Assembly (NCBI RefSeq): GCF_030445035.2 | Contig: NC_080699.1 | Location: 620,001-684,000 of the forward strand | Length of the DNA: 64,000 nt | Reading direction: 5' to 3' | Source: Dasypus novemcinctus | Taxonomy: Eukaryota > Chordata > Mammalia > Cingulata > Dasypodidae | Shown here: positions 19,059-30,250 of the stretch, one piece after another | Position numbering within the stretch: the stretch's first letter is position 1 | Layout of the letters: each line of letters starts with the position of its first letter | Translations under genes and position numbers: made by a program | Notes under the pieces: generated by a model | What the model was told of the DNA's origin: nothing | Database searches by the model: none | Seen by the model: the letters and a program-made list of their open reading frames with translations, nothing else

Positions 19059-21713
19059 TCATTCTGATGTTTTTTTCCAATGTCTTTTGGCCTTTGAAGT
19101 TCTTTTCCTAGACAAAGCAGTGGCTTCATTATTTTCACCTTGTTCGATGTAAACATTCATGTTTGGTAATTCTGAACTTACTATGAAACAATTCTCCTCC
19201 TGTATAAAAATATAATACTAATTAAAACTTTCAGTAACCTTGAGACTAAGTACAGATATTTTAAAAGTCCAAATTAACTTGTTCAAATCCTACTAACAAT
19301 ACAAATTATAACTTAAGATTAGAATTGAAAAAACCAGATATCTCATTATCAAGTATCCAAGAAACTAATGATTATTTTTATTCCAGCACTTTATCGAGCC
19401 TTTCAAAAAATAAGTCAATTTCTATGAAAAACTACTGGATAAAATTATTCCTGAACCAGTACATGGCCTCCCCACTTATAAAACTGGATAAAAATAGCTT
19501 ACCACCAATTTGACATCACATTCATCACCATGTTCAAGATGTATCATGTCCTCATCCTCTGCTCTGTTAACATTAAATTGCTATCTTTTAACTGGTTATA
19601 TGCTGACACAACATAAAACACAACACTAATCAAGGAGGAAAATATCCTTAGTTAACACTCCAAAACTGATGTCTTATGTGCCATGTAGTACCCCAACCGT
19701 ATAACCCAAACAGCAATTTTATCTGTTATAACTACTAAATCAAAATATACAAATAGATGCCCATTAGTATTAAAATCTAAATACAGATTTGAGAGAAGTT
19801 ATCACTCAATAACCTCAAGTTATTTTACTCATTCAACTTACACTGATTCTTCAATAGGAGAAATGGATCCATCATCATCCAAGTATTTATATCTACGACT
19901 ATCAAGATCTTCTTTTTCTAAATCTTCCCCAACATTCATTTGTTTCAAGGATTCCTTGAGATGGTATTCATACTTCAGTTTCTCAATATAGTTGAAAAAT
20001 CCTCTTGCAATCGCTTGCTATAAAATAAACCAAGAACACTTTAGATATCATTACCAGATTTGTACTTTTTTCATACCCAAGCAAATCTCTATGCTCAAAA
20101 GGAGCCCACCAAGAAATCAAAATTTGTGGTGAGTCATGTTGACACTGTCCTTTAGAAATGGGGAACCTTAGACTTTCTTTTGTACATTTTCCTGTTTTTA
20201 TGTCTAATAACAAGTTTGTCCTATGTGGACCAAGCATATAAATCAAATGCTGGTTGAAGGAATTCACTAATCATACTTCAGGAACACAATGGTCTCTAAT
20301 CAACAAAACAGTTATAAAATCTCCAGTGATACCAAGAAAAAATTGAAACAGGTCTTTCCTGAGAAATACTGTTATTCATCCTTTGAAATGAATTATACAA
20401 TTTATCAAAGGAATTACAAGCTAATTTAAACAATCATTCAATAAGTATTTTAAAGCCTACTTCTAGGTATTAGGATGTGTTTCTGGCAATTGTTGGATAC
20501 AGCTAAACAGGCCATAAAAAACTGTGTTCCAAAAGCCATGAACATGAAAGAGAAGCATGGGTTAGAATTTGCTTTGTGAGCTTCAGGGATAGTATTAAAT
20601 GATTGAGGGACTGCACAAAATACAACCCTGGGACACCACTTTGCTATAAAAGTTTCAGATCATTCAGGGAAGCTCAGGTGAAGGATGTGGGTGGACTTAT
20701 AGGTGGAAGGAAGAGAGCATAACAGGTAGCAGTCTGGATAAATAGTTGAAGGTTGAACAAGTTCCAGGCCTATCTTTGAATGAAATTCTAAAAGTAGTTA
20801 AATCATTTCAGACTCAAACTTAAGTTGTGTCCATACATTAAAGTACTGACTCACCTCAAAGGTTAAAATTTTTCTCCAAGGTAATGGTTTTCTCCCATTC
20901 TCTGATTCTAAAAATGGGAACCCAGGTCCTCTCTCTCGAAGTTGTTTTTTGCCTATTTCTGAACTTCTCATGTTTCTTCTTCCTTTTGGTCTTCCCTTTG
21001 GTCTTCCTGTTGGCTTGTATTTCCTCTTCCTCCTTTTACGTTTCTTTTTCTTAAATCTTTCAAAAATAGCTTTTAAAGTCAATGGTCTTGGTTCCAAAGA
21101 GGAATCGCTTGAGGAGTCTCTAGCCTGGGTTCTTTCATGTGACTCAGCAAATTTCCTCCTCTTGGGTATGGAAGGAACACACTGAGTTTTAAATAAGCTG
21201 CTACCAGATGAATCTGAGAGATCACTACAAAAACGGGGGACAGGGGATGGATATATCATTACTGAGTGCTTACTGCTGTCATTAGAATGGTAAGCACTGA
21301 ATTCTGATTGCCCCACCTAAAATATCCCAAAACCTATTTTTCATGGCACTTTTAAGCTCTATAAAGCCTGTCTTGATTATTGGTACAGGCCCTTCTAAAA
21401 TCAGTGTAGCACAGAAGAAAAATAACAAATTCTGATTCAACCTCAGATAGGTACTAAATTTCTTTTTATATATATACTTAAGTCAGGATCCTTTATTATA
21501 TTGGAATATCTAATTTTCAAGCCAGACCCCTTGCTGTTGTCTCTTTTCTTGACATAAATTTAGCCAAGACACTGTGTCCTCCTTTTTAAATATCACCATA
21601 CTGCTGCAACTGATTGTCCAGTAACAAACCTCCAGTTGTTGGCATAAACAGACTTACTTTTGATTTTCTATTTCCATAGTAGTAGCCGTTGTGTTGTAGT
21701 CAAGAGAATCCAT
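19059..21713 (-). CDS. TAF1D: TAF1D, TBP-associated factor 1D (SL1/TIF-IB)
   Basis: Subunit of SL1/TIF-IB, which with TBP directs RNA polymerase I to the rDNA promoter in the nucleolus. Coding exons in transcript order: 21713-21658, 21224-20855, 20017-19842, 19563-19503, 19199-19059. All junctions are AG/GT with matching phases, for 267 codons plus TGA (human about 278). Residues 55-61 are a Ser/Asp cluster. 77-87 is almost all Lys/Arg. 92-101 holds two GRPKG repeats resembling AT-hook cores. The segment GFFNYIEKLKYEYHLKESLK is well conserved. The C-terminus is basic. The ATG used is the first in frame after a stop in the upstream exon; the recalled human protein starts a few residues earlier, so the start has probably shifted. 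The last coding exon ends at donor AAT/GTAAGT only 20 nt past the stop and is followed by non-coding exons that host snoRNAs. Confidence 0.93.
20018..20854. other. TAF1D intron between coding exons 2 and 3
   Basis: Unique-looking sequence. No C/D or H/ACA signature and no repeat were recognised. Confidence 0.5.
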
Positions 21714-22121
21714 TCCTGAGTTACAGCAAGTATCTAAATAATGGAGTACACTATGTTGTCAGGTTATACCATTAACTGGATAAGCACTTAATACTGACCC
21801 ACCTACTAGTAACAACTAGTTTCACGAAGAGCCATACAGTAATGTTCAGATACCCATACAGTACATGTGCAACTAGAGGCCATTTTCAAGACCAGATAGG
21901 AATTCCTAGGGGAAAAACTTAAATACAAAGCCAAAAGGAAGATCATTAGGTATACCTGAGGCCCCAGTATAGCCAAAAATAGCCATCACCATCTGTATCC
22001 AAAGCACTGTCTCCTTCACACTCATACTGGACTCTTCTCAGTAACTGAACACTTCCTTCGCAAAGACACTATGATTTTATCTCCTACGAAAACACAAAAC
22101 TTTCGGCAGTTAAATACTCAC
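21225..22121. other. TAF1D 5' introns
   Basis: Introns 21225-21657 and 21716-22121 flank the start-codon exon. No further gene was recognised. Confidence 0.5.
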
Positions 22122-22224
22122 CTTCGCTATTGGAGCCCCATATACAGTGTCACTTTTCTTCCACTCATCAGTTGTTCTACCCGAACATGTTTCGTAATCG
22201 CTAAATGAGTAGATGAAATAAGTC
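22122..22224 (-). other. TAF1D: TAF1D 5' UTR exon (probable)
   Basis: Minus-strand acceptor GTTGTTATCCCAG and donor GCGAAG/GTGAGT bracket 103 nt. In the frame of the downstream ATG it contains a TGA, so it is non-coding for the main protein. It also contains a short upstream ATG that closes after 13 codons. Confidence 0.6.
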
Positions 22225-22924
22225 CTGGGATAACAACAAAAGGTTTCAAATATATTATTTGTAAATATGCCTAACAGTAATTCTACAAATTGTATCCAAT
22301 GGAACCTGGACCTTGACCGCATTCCTGGAGTTAAATTAAAAATTAATATTAAAATGAAATGAGTGCTCTCACAAATGACTTGCAAACACTGTTAAAAAGC
22401 ATTCCTACTTAGATCTCACTTTCTTAACGTTATGCTTTTTTTAAAGGCAAGAGAAAATAAGCTATATCTCTTCAACCATTTACTAGCTGGGGCCCTGTGC
22501 GAGGTCTCTCCGGGAAATTCTAACCTCATCCAAGGAAAATGGAGCCAATCATGATGTGCCCGGACTCAGCAATATTAATTCACAAAGCGCTTAACATTCT
22601 GGCAAAAACATCCCGGACACAACGCACCCCGCCCTCACGTGGCAGCAGCACCCCGTGGCCGCGGTCCCAGCCCGGGAGTCCTCCACCCTCAAGGCCTGAC
22701 TGCCCAGGCTGCTCCTACCGGTCAACGCCGAGGCCAGGACGGGACCCCTGGGACCCGCGCCCTCCCGGCCTGGCCGATGCGCTGCAGGCCCAGGTCGGGC
22801 ACAGCCTCCCGCCCGCAGGCCCCCGGCTCCCGCCCCGCGCCCCGCGCACACGACCCACCCGCCTCCACAGCGCGGAGGAAAAGGAGGGCGCGCGCTCGCG
22901 ACGCCGCTATTACCGGCGCCGAAA

Positions 22925-22932
22925 TCTCGCGA
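22925..22932. promoter_or_regulatory. TCTCGCGA promoter element
   Basis: TCTCGCGA matches the core of the CGCG palindrome common in CpG-island and bidirectional housekeeping promoters. It is central between the two divergent genes. Confidence 0.6.
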
Positions 22933-22977
22933 TCGCGCCTCAGCCCCAGAAGGCAGCGCGGGGAGGAGGCGGCGGCC

Positions 22978-22990
22978 CGCGCCATTTTGG
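22978..22990 (-). promoter_or_regulatory. YY1-like site
   Basis: Minus strand CCAAAATGGCGCG matches the YY1 consensus AAnATGGCG, a motif often found just downstream of start sites of housekeeping genes. Confidence 0.6.
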
Positions 22991-23039
22991 CCGCCGGGGG
23001 CGGGGGTGCGGCCCGCGGAGGCGGAGCCCGGCGCGCCCG

Positions 23040-23101
23040 CAGAGGGGCGGGGTTCACTGAGGGCCGGAGGGCCGGCGGCGAGGGCTCGGCTCTCGGACGT
23101 G
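23040..23101 (+). other. C11orf54: C11orf54 non-coding first exon (probable)
   Basis: The sequence TCTCGGACGTG ends at a consensus donor GTGAGC (23102). No start codon in frame with the downstream protein is present. The start of the exon is a guess. Confidence 0.5.
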
Positions 23102-23129
23102 GTGAGCGGGTGAAGACGGGGTGCGCGGT

Positions 23130-24344
23130 CTCGGGGGCGGCGCGGGTGGGAACTGCGGGGAGAAACCCGTCCCTCGCTCGCTGCCGGCGGCGTCGCCCTT
23201 GCGGAGCTGGTGTCCGGCTTGGTCTGCGCGCGCCTCGCTTGCTCTCCCGTGGGAGTCGAGGTTGGCAGAGGGCTTGCATCCTTTTTTAGCGGTTTTTGTC
23301 CTGATATACCTACTTAAGCTTTCAAAAATCTGTTCTTTGTTAAAATATTGGAAAGGAGTCTGACTCAAGCGTGTAACCTTTCTCCTACAGCCGTTCCCCC
23401 TCCCTGAGAGGGGAAACGCCGAGCACCTTTGGACTCGCTGCCGCTCTTGGCGCTGAGGTCTGCTTCCCGGAGTGGGGAACGCGGTGCCCCCTCCCCGCCC
23501 CCCGCGGTTTCCTGGTCTTGATCTTACCAAACAGTCAAACTAGTTGAGTTTTGGTGGAGTGTGTGTTTTTTTTGTTTGTTTATTTTTCCAAAAGTGATTT
23601 AAAGAAGCATGAGCCAGTTTTAGTTTTCCACTTTCTGGTCTTCTGCATCATGATAAGCCAGTGAAGCTACCTAGTCTTCACTTTTATCAGTCATCTCAGG
23701 ATTGGAAAGGACCTTGAAAGCAATTTGGGCTCTTTACCCAACTTTACTCCAAATATGAAACACCTCCTGGATAAAAAGGCTGATGCTGCAGGCAGCCCCG
23801 GGGAGTCAGGGGAAGAAGGGTAGCCCCCGGACGGTGGCCACGGTCTTACCACCGCAGTCAGGGGCAGGCCAGGCGAGGTCATTTGAGAGGCCCCGAGCAA
23901 AATGAAAACGCCGGGTCTCTTGTTCAAAAAGCAGGAAAATAGTGCCGTCAAAGGTACTAAAACGTAAACTTTTAACTTCCGTACTCTGTCGTGGTGTCTT
24001 TTTATTTGCTACTTAATGTCATTCTAAGTAAAGAAAAATAGTGTAAGATATTAGCATGAATTTTACCATTTACACTCCTTTTGCTCAATGCCGGATTTAA
24101 ATACAAATATAAAAAACATTTGGCTCATATGTAGAACCCCTGAAATTGCACAATTAGTATTTTGTAGCTTATATAAGAATATGTATTTCATTCTTAGTAG
24201 AACAGTTGAAAGACTTTCACCTCTTGATAAGTGCACTCTACCTACAAACACTCTGGAAGCCGATGAATTGGAGTCTTGCTGATCTTCCACACTTCCTGGG
24301 TCCACCAGTGTTAGAAGTTTGCAATAATTAACAAGCTGTAGCTC
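23130..24344. other. C11orf54 intron 1, 5' part
   Basis: GC-rich to about 23520, then ordinary intron with a T-rich tract near 23565. No coding exon or repeat family was identified. Confidence 0.5.
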
Positions 24345-24865
24345 AGTTTCCCTTGATATGCACTGGGGAAAGACTAACCCCATCCCCCATAAGCCTCTGT
24401 GTCAGAGGGCATGCACTTCCCCACAGGTTAAACGAAGAAACCACCTAGAGATGAGAGTAAAGGGAAATGGAAACCCTCCCTGCCTGCATCAGAGGGAGAT
24501 AAAGAAATCTTTTAATCCCTCCAGGTCAAAGAAACATCTGCTCCTGCAGCATTCCAAGAAAACATACCCTAACCCACTGTCCTCTAGCCATATCAGGGAA
24601 AACGTTCACCTCTAGGACTTCCTGTTGATCCCTGCACCTCATTCGGACCCTCAACCCCTTTCCACCAACTATCATTTCCCTGTCTAAAAACGTTCTGTGT
24701 AAACTCAAATACCCCCCTTCCAGGAGTGGGCTAAAGTCTCTCTTTAGCTGAAGTCTGTTCTTCAGGCCCCCTCCATTGGGAGAGCTTCTCAATAAAATCT
24801 GTGTCTGTGGTCATATCGGTCTCCATGTCCCAGTAAGCACCGTTTTTCTCCACCAACCAGAATCT
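24345..24865 (+). mobile_element. Solitary LTR-like element (ERV class I type, tentative)
   Basis: The stretch ends with AATAAAATCTGTGTCTGTGG, the poly(A)-signal/R-region arrangement of retroviral LTRs. It is preceded by about 450 bp without coding potential. No internal viral genes adjoin it. Class and borders are uncertain. Confidence 0.5.
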
Positions 24866-25124
24866 GTGCTAATGGAGGATTACTAAAGCTTTATGCAAGT
24901 GAGGTGGCATGGAGTGGTGGTGGACATGCATATTGTACGTTTCTCCTCTGCTGCTGTGCATGCTCTGTGGTCCCATAAGACTTCACTTGAGACACACAAT
25001 ATCAAAGATAAAATTAAGATTTTCAATATGGTAACTTGATAGCATTAAACCAAGAGCCTTTCTGAGTGTGTGACCCTATGTAACCGCACACTCTCGAAGT
25101 ATCTCTGTCCAGCACCATTATCTG

Positions 25125-25260
25125 GCACATCATAGTTCAGTAAATAATTGAGGCTGAACTAGTAGTACCCACTGTATGCTAGGTATTTGGAATACTGCCG
25201 TGACACAGCCCTGTCTTCAAAGAGACCCCAAACTGGGGGGAAGAGACAGAAAACAAATAG
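25125..25260 (+). repeat. L2-like fragment
   Basis: The run CCACTGTATGCTAGGTATTTGG followed by the CAGCCCTGTCTTCAAAG block matches the L2 3' end (tatgtgctaggcactg and following). Diverged. Confidence 0.5.
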
Positions 25261-25959
25261 ATAATCTGTTACAACCCAACTCCTGAAGGGCATGAGTTGG
25301 GGTGAGCACAAGACCGTAGAACACACATAGCATTGAGTCAGACATAAGCTTTATATGGCCTTTGGACAGGAGAGTGACTCCAGTGGCAGAGGTCCAGAGA
25401 ATAAAGATAGTGCTCTGCAAAGAGATGGAAAAATGAGGGGTGACAGAGGGTTTCAGAAAAAGACATTCCGTAAGGTATGAGAACAGATTTCCTGCTAGGT
25501 TCTGTGAACACATACGGGGTTTGATGACGTTATCGCAGGAACCGCTCTGAGGAGATTATACATGCTTTCCCTTCTGGAAAGCCCTGGGTCCCACATGATC
25601 TTATGTATACTTCAGGTGCTGTAGGATCAGTCCATACCATGGGTTCTTAACCAGGCATCTGTGAGCTTGAATGGAAATCAAAAAAACCATTATTCTTGTG
25701 GGGACATGTTGGTGCAGATGTGATATATTAATTAAGTAATATACAGTATAGTGTGGACTTAGTAAGGGTTCTGTGGTTTTCACCTGTCTGGCAAAGGGAT
25801 CCATGGAACAGAAAAGGTTTCAGAACTCCTGCTCTATACAAATGCTTCCTTATTTTGAACTGAAATGTGCTGTTCTTTTACCAGTATATATTCCTTTACC
25901 TTCAGCCTTGTCTAATGTGATGAAATCTGGCTCTGTGGTGAACTAGATCTTGTTTTTAA

Positions 25960-26097
25960 TTCTGTTTCTGCTATTTACGAGCTGAGTGATCTTGGATAAG
26001 TAATATATCCTCTCTGGCCTATTTTCTCTTGTAAAATGAGAATAGCACCTACCTGTCAAAGCGTGAGAGGTTTTGAGAGAATGTAAAGTGTACATAT
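25960..26097 (+). repeat. MIR SINE
   Basis: TTCTGCTATTTACGAGCTGA, GTGATCTTGGATAAGT, then the TTGTAAAATGAGAATAG and GCACCTACCT blocks occur in MIR consensus order. Confidence 0.75.
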
Positions 26098-26579
26098 AAT
26101 AAATGGTTGATTTGTTATACTGCTTTGAAGAGTTCTCTCTGCAGTGCCACTTATTCATCTGCCTCCTTTTTCTGTTCTTCCCTAGACACTTTTTCTGGGG
26201 CATTAATTCCCACCAATAGAATCAATTGGGAAAATAAATGTTTGTATACACCTGGCCCAAGGTATACTCCTGGAATCTCTGTGAGTTTATTTTAGAACCT
26301 TTCTAACCACCCTGTCTCTCACGACTCCAACTCTCACCTCCTCCCACCACATATGCATACACATACAACCACACTGTCTTCTGTGCTAATATTACCTGCT
26401 AGAAGTTATACTTTCCTAAGCTGTAAAAAGAAGTAAAACAAAATAGAGTTACTATGGCTAAAAGATTTAAAATGAAGTTGGAAAGTCATTCTGGAGATCA
26501 CTCTTACACAGATCTCAGCCATATGGCACCCGAAGTATGCAAAGTCTCAAGCAACGATGTTCCTCAAAACCCTAAGTAC

Positions 26580-26668
26580 AGGGAGTGGGTGTAGCTCTGT
26601 GGTTGATTGCCTGCCTCCTATGAGGTCCTGGGTTCAATCTCCAGTACCTCCTAAAAGAACAAACAAAC
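26580..26668 (+). mobile_element. Short DAS-type SINE
   Basis: The head GGGAGTGGGTGTAGCTCTGT, the B-box-like GGTCCTGGGTTCAATC and the CCTCCTAAAAGAACAAACAA tail are present. It sits directly before the inverted TAF1D-like copy. Confidence 0.85.
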
Positions 26669-26690
26669 CTAATACCTCCTAGAACCATTC

Positions 26691-26824
26691 AGCCTCATTC
26701 CATATGAGAGTGGCCACAGTTGTTCATGGCATCTGGAATTGCTAATGTGGCTAAATTGAGCCACAAGTTATGCCTCCATTATGGTAAATTTAGTGCAGTG
26801 TTGACAATGAGACCTGTAACTTTT
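26691..26824 (+). pseudogene. SNORA1-like H/ACA pseudogene
   Basis: It follows the minus-strand SNORA1 sequence (16370-16240) from AGCCTCATTCC to GACCTGTAAC. In between it shares GCTAATGTGG/CTAAATTGAG-type blocks, TGCAGTG and TTGACAATGAGACCTG. The 5' closing pair AGCC/GGCT survives, but the hairpin 2 stem ACAGGT has become CACAAG, which no longer pairs with ACCTGT. The ACA box AACATTT has become AACTTTT. It is therefore unlikely to make a stable H/ACA particle. Confidence 0.8.
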
Positions 26825-27340
26825 TTTTTTTTTGCCAGAGACATGAGTGAAAAATGGATATAACAAGACTTCAATATTAAAAGGGTTAAAGGCTAATACA
26901 TTTTAGATCATTTGCCAAAATACAAATGTGCTCTTTCGAGGGACCTATAGTGAGTAATTTAAAGAACTTAGTTTCCAAGAATTCTAGTAAATAGGTGGGG
27001 AATTTCTGAAGTATATATATCAGTATGTCCATACACAAGTAGAGATGAAAAGAAGCTCATCGAAAAGAATTGTGACAAGTCTGAGTAACAACAGTTGTGG
27101 ATTATTTTTAAAACAGATATCTTGAAGATAAATCTTATTTCAAGCTTCAGAGGAACTAAGCCTACTTTGATAATGAAAGAATGGAATAATCACAACATGT
27201 TGAATTCCTTAAATAAAAATGTATTGACTTATACTACACATAATAAAGATTACTCTTTACAGTGTTGAAAATCAGAATGTATTTTGGCTCAAAGTTTCTT
27301 GAGTGTTTTCTGTGGAGGAAATAAAACAAATTTAGCAATT
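26691..27340 (+). repeat. Inverted diverged copy of TAF1D/CEP295 tail region
   Basis: Matches three minus-strand blocks in order. Block one, 16370 to about 16108: SNORA1, its downstream exon and donor. Block two, 15063 to about 14965: starts ATAGGTGGGG. Block three, about 14300 to 14083: TAF1D terminal exon, the antisense CEP295 last exon and part of its intron. The sequences between the blocks, including SNORD6, SNORA32 and SNORA25, are absent. Because the third block runs beyond the TAF1D poly(A) signal into the CEP295 intron, and splice sites are retained, a spliced retrocopy is excluded. A DNA duplication with deletions, or a copy of an unspliced read-through RNA, remains possible. Confidence 0.8.
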
Positions 27341-27480
27341 AAGAAAAAAAATCTACAGAAATATGGACACCATAAGCAAACCACAAGATAAAGAACTCCT
27401 TAAATTATCAAACCCAAAGGATATTTGGAGTGCCCAGAATACCCACTAAACACAAATAATTTATGTAATCATTTTCTTTA

Positions 27481-27881
27481 TTTTTTTTAAGATTTATTTA
27501 TTTCTCTGCCCTCCTCCCCTGTTGTCTGCTCTGTGTCCTTTTGCTGTGTGTTCTTCTGCATCCCCTTGTATCATCAGGTGGCACTGGAAATCTGCATCTC
27601 TTTTTTTGCATCATCTTGCTGCATCATCTTTGTGTGTGTGGTGCCACTCCTGGGTGGGCTGCACTTTTTTTCATGCAGGGCAGCTCTCCTTGCAGGGCAC
27701 ACACCTTGTGCGTGGGGGCACCCCTACACGGGGGTGCCCCTGCGTGGCACAGCACTCCTTGCGCACAGCAGCACTGCACGTGGACTAGCTTACCACACGG
27801 GTCAGGAGGCCCTGGGGATCAAACCCTGGACCCTCCATGTGGTAGATGGACGCTCTATCAGTTGAGCCATGTCTGCTTCCC
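27481..27881 (-). mobile_element. DAS-SINE, full-length, long type
   Basis: Antisense copy with a perfect 13-bp target-site duplication ATCATTTTCTTTA at 27468-27480 and 27882-27894. A and B boxes are recognisable in reverse complement (TGGCTCAACTGATAGAGC and GGGTTTGATCCCC). Confidence 0.93.
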
Positions 27882-27894
27882 ATCATTTTCTTTA

Positions 27895-29236
27895 AAAACC
27901 CTCACCTGGAAGGCCCAAGACAAAATTTGGGTTGCTACCTAAATTCATGCTCCCCTCATTGCAATTCTAAGACCCCAAATAAATGCCTTTGTTACCTTGT
28001 GGCTCAGTTTGTTATTTCTTAGTTTGTTATTTCTTGGGTGTAGTCTTGCAGGGTGGACTTTCCGTCTCTGTTTTGCTAACAAAACAAAAGAAAACCAACA
28101 AACTTGACCCTCTTTTAAAGATAGTGAAGGGCATACAATTAGGATTATATTTGAATTTTAACTTGAGTCATCATTCCTACTGCAAGCGGAAATATCTGAA
28201 GTAGTTTCATTATCCTCATGATAAATGAAAGTGCTACTTAAGATAGTCATCAGACCCAACTGTAATCATTGTTCAGATTTGGAGGTGTTCATAGTTAAGA
28301 TACTACTTGCCTGGCTGCCTGATAAAGAAAACTGATAAAATGTTAACATTTGGAAAGTCAGGATAAAGAATATATAGGCATTCTTTGCATTACAGGAATT
28401 ATTTGTATGTATTTTCCATCAATCTGAAATTATTTCAAAATAAAAAGTCCTATTCCTGAACCATTGCAGATCATTCAATTCAAAAGTATATTTAAGATAA
28501 TGAAGGTAAGATCATATATAGACTTGGGGTCCATTATCTTTTATTTGGGAAGCCATTGTATTCATATTAAATAATTAAATGACAATAAAAGCTGGTCTTT
28601 GATGAAGTACTAAAGCAAAGGTCAAGTCCCAAATATATGCATGTTTGTAGAGGATGTGTTTTCTAAAATTATCATAAAAACTAGAAGCCTAGTTTCTAGA
28701 AAACCTGTGAATCTTTGGGAAATTTAAAAAATGGGGAGGGGGAGTTTATAAGTAATACTCAAGGTAAGCCTTTTCACTTGCTAAGTTAAGAATGTTAAAA
28801 CCAAAGTTCATTCAATTTAATGAGAAAGTCCATTAACAATTTAAGGGCAATCCAACCTTGCCCTTAGAAATGCCGTTTTCCTCTTTGTGATTGACCTACA
28901 GTGAGATTCCCTACCTACTTCATGTTACTTGTGGGTTGGTTGGTTGTTTTTGGCCTTAACTTTATTTACCCTCTGTTTGTATACATCATTGCCTGAATAC
29001 TTGGGGTAAAATAGTAATTTCTGTGTATGTATACTTACTTATGTAATCTACTTAACAAGTATTTTTAAAATATGAAAATTACAATTTGTAATAATTGAAG
29101 GTTAAAACTGCTAACCCAAAAGTACATGTTTATTTATGAATGAAGGTAAAATTTTGAAATTTCAAAAGTTAACCATTTGTAGAAGTTTCCTTTTCTCTGA
29201 GTAATTTAAATTTTCTTATGTAAAAGTGATAGTCCA
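27895..29236. other. C11orf54 intron 1, unique-looking sequence
   Basis: AT-rich with no recognised exon or repeat family. Confidence 0.5.
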
Positions 29237-29412
29237 AGGGAGTTGATGTGGCTCAAACAGTTGAGCAGCTTCCTCCCACATGGGAGGTCCCAGGTTCCTG
29301 TTCCAGATGCCTCCTAAAGAAAACAGACAATGAGCAGACAATAAATAAAAACAAATGAGCAAAAACAATGAGCAAAACAGACAAGCCAACTCGGGAGCAA
29401 AAAAAAAAGTGA
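29237..29412 (+). mobile_element. DAS-SINE with (ACAATGAGCA)-like tail
   Basis: The head AGTTGATGTGGCTCAAACAG and a B-box region are followed by several ACAATGAGCA-type units, ending in poly(A) at 29400-29409. Confidence 0.85.
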
Positions 29413-29810
29413 GTCTGCTAAACTTTAATTTTTAGCCAAAATGTCAAATATAGAGTAGAACGCACAGATGGTCTATTTTAGAAATATTTGAAGTCTTATA
29501 CTGTTATCTGTAACATTTATAAATAATAGTTCATAAATTTCAATCAGTATCTTTAACTTCAGGACCTAAATGCCTTAAACCAACTCATTAAGAAACTACA
29601 TGGTCTCAAAGGTATGACTAAAGAAAATGAATCATATATGATCTTTGGTTTGGAGTTTCCCTTTTCAGTTTACTTTAAATATCAGCCATTTAAAATATCT
29701 TTATTAAAAGAGGTTAACTTGTGCATTTCTCAGTTATAAAATCAACTGCTAGAAAAAGTGCTTGCCTTTATGTGAGGGCAGAAACTTAACTGTTGTTTTT
29801 GTTGTTGTTG

Positions 29811-30250
29811 TTAAAGATTTATTTATTTCCTCTCTCTCCCCTCTTATCTGCTCTCAGTGTCCATTCACTGTGCTTCTGTGGCTGCTTGTCTTCTCTTTAG
29901 GTAGCACTGGGAACCAATCTTGGAACCTTCTAGAGTGGGAGAGTGGCACTCAATCTCTGTACTACCTCAGATCCCTGGTCTGCTGTGTCTCTTGTCTCTC
30001 CTCTGTGTCTCTTTGTTGTGTCATCTTGCTGCGCCAGCTCTCCACTCGGACCAGCTCTCTGCTCAGGCCAGCTTGCCACATGGGCCAGCTATCCTGCGTG
30101 GGGCAGCACTCCGCGGGGTCAGCGCTCTATGTGAGTCAGCTCTCCGCTAAAACCAGCCAGCTTGCCTTCACCAGCAGGTCTTGGAAATCGAACCCTGGAC
30201 CTGTCATATGGTAGGCAGAAGCCCAATTGCTTGAGCCATATCTGCTTCCC
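29811..30250 (-). mobile_element. DAS-SINE, variant long type
   Basis: Antisense. The 3' part resembles the long type, but the body has a different central segment (AACCTTCTAGAGTGGGAGAG). The same variant recurs at 33079-33560, so it is a subfamily rather than a chance rearrangement. Confidence 0.85.

Larger units (their letters stand above)
22600..23130. promoter_or_regulatory. CpG-rich bidirectional promoter, TAF1D(-)/C11orf54(+)
   Basis: A very GC- and CpG-rich block between two divergent genes, without a TATA box. A first-exon donor for C11orf54 (GGACGTG/GTGAGC at 23101) and a possible TAF1D first-exon donor (GAGGCGG/GTGGGT near 22857, minus) flank it. The long reading frames here are products of base composition, not genes. 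Confidence 0.8.
24866..26579. other. C11orf54 intron 1, remaining sequence
   Basis: Apart from the L2 and MIR fragments listed, unique-looking intron. No exon with coding potential was recognised. Confidence 0.5.

Noticed and set aside
22539..23530. Pro/Arg/Ala-rich reading frames of 85-216 codons in the promoter CpG island
   Set aside because: Overlapping frames on both strands in GC-rich DNA with no domains and no splice logic; explained by composition.
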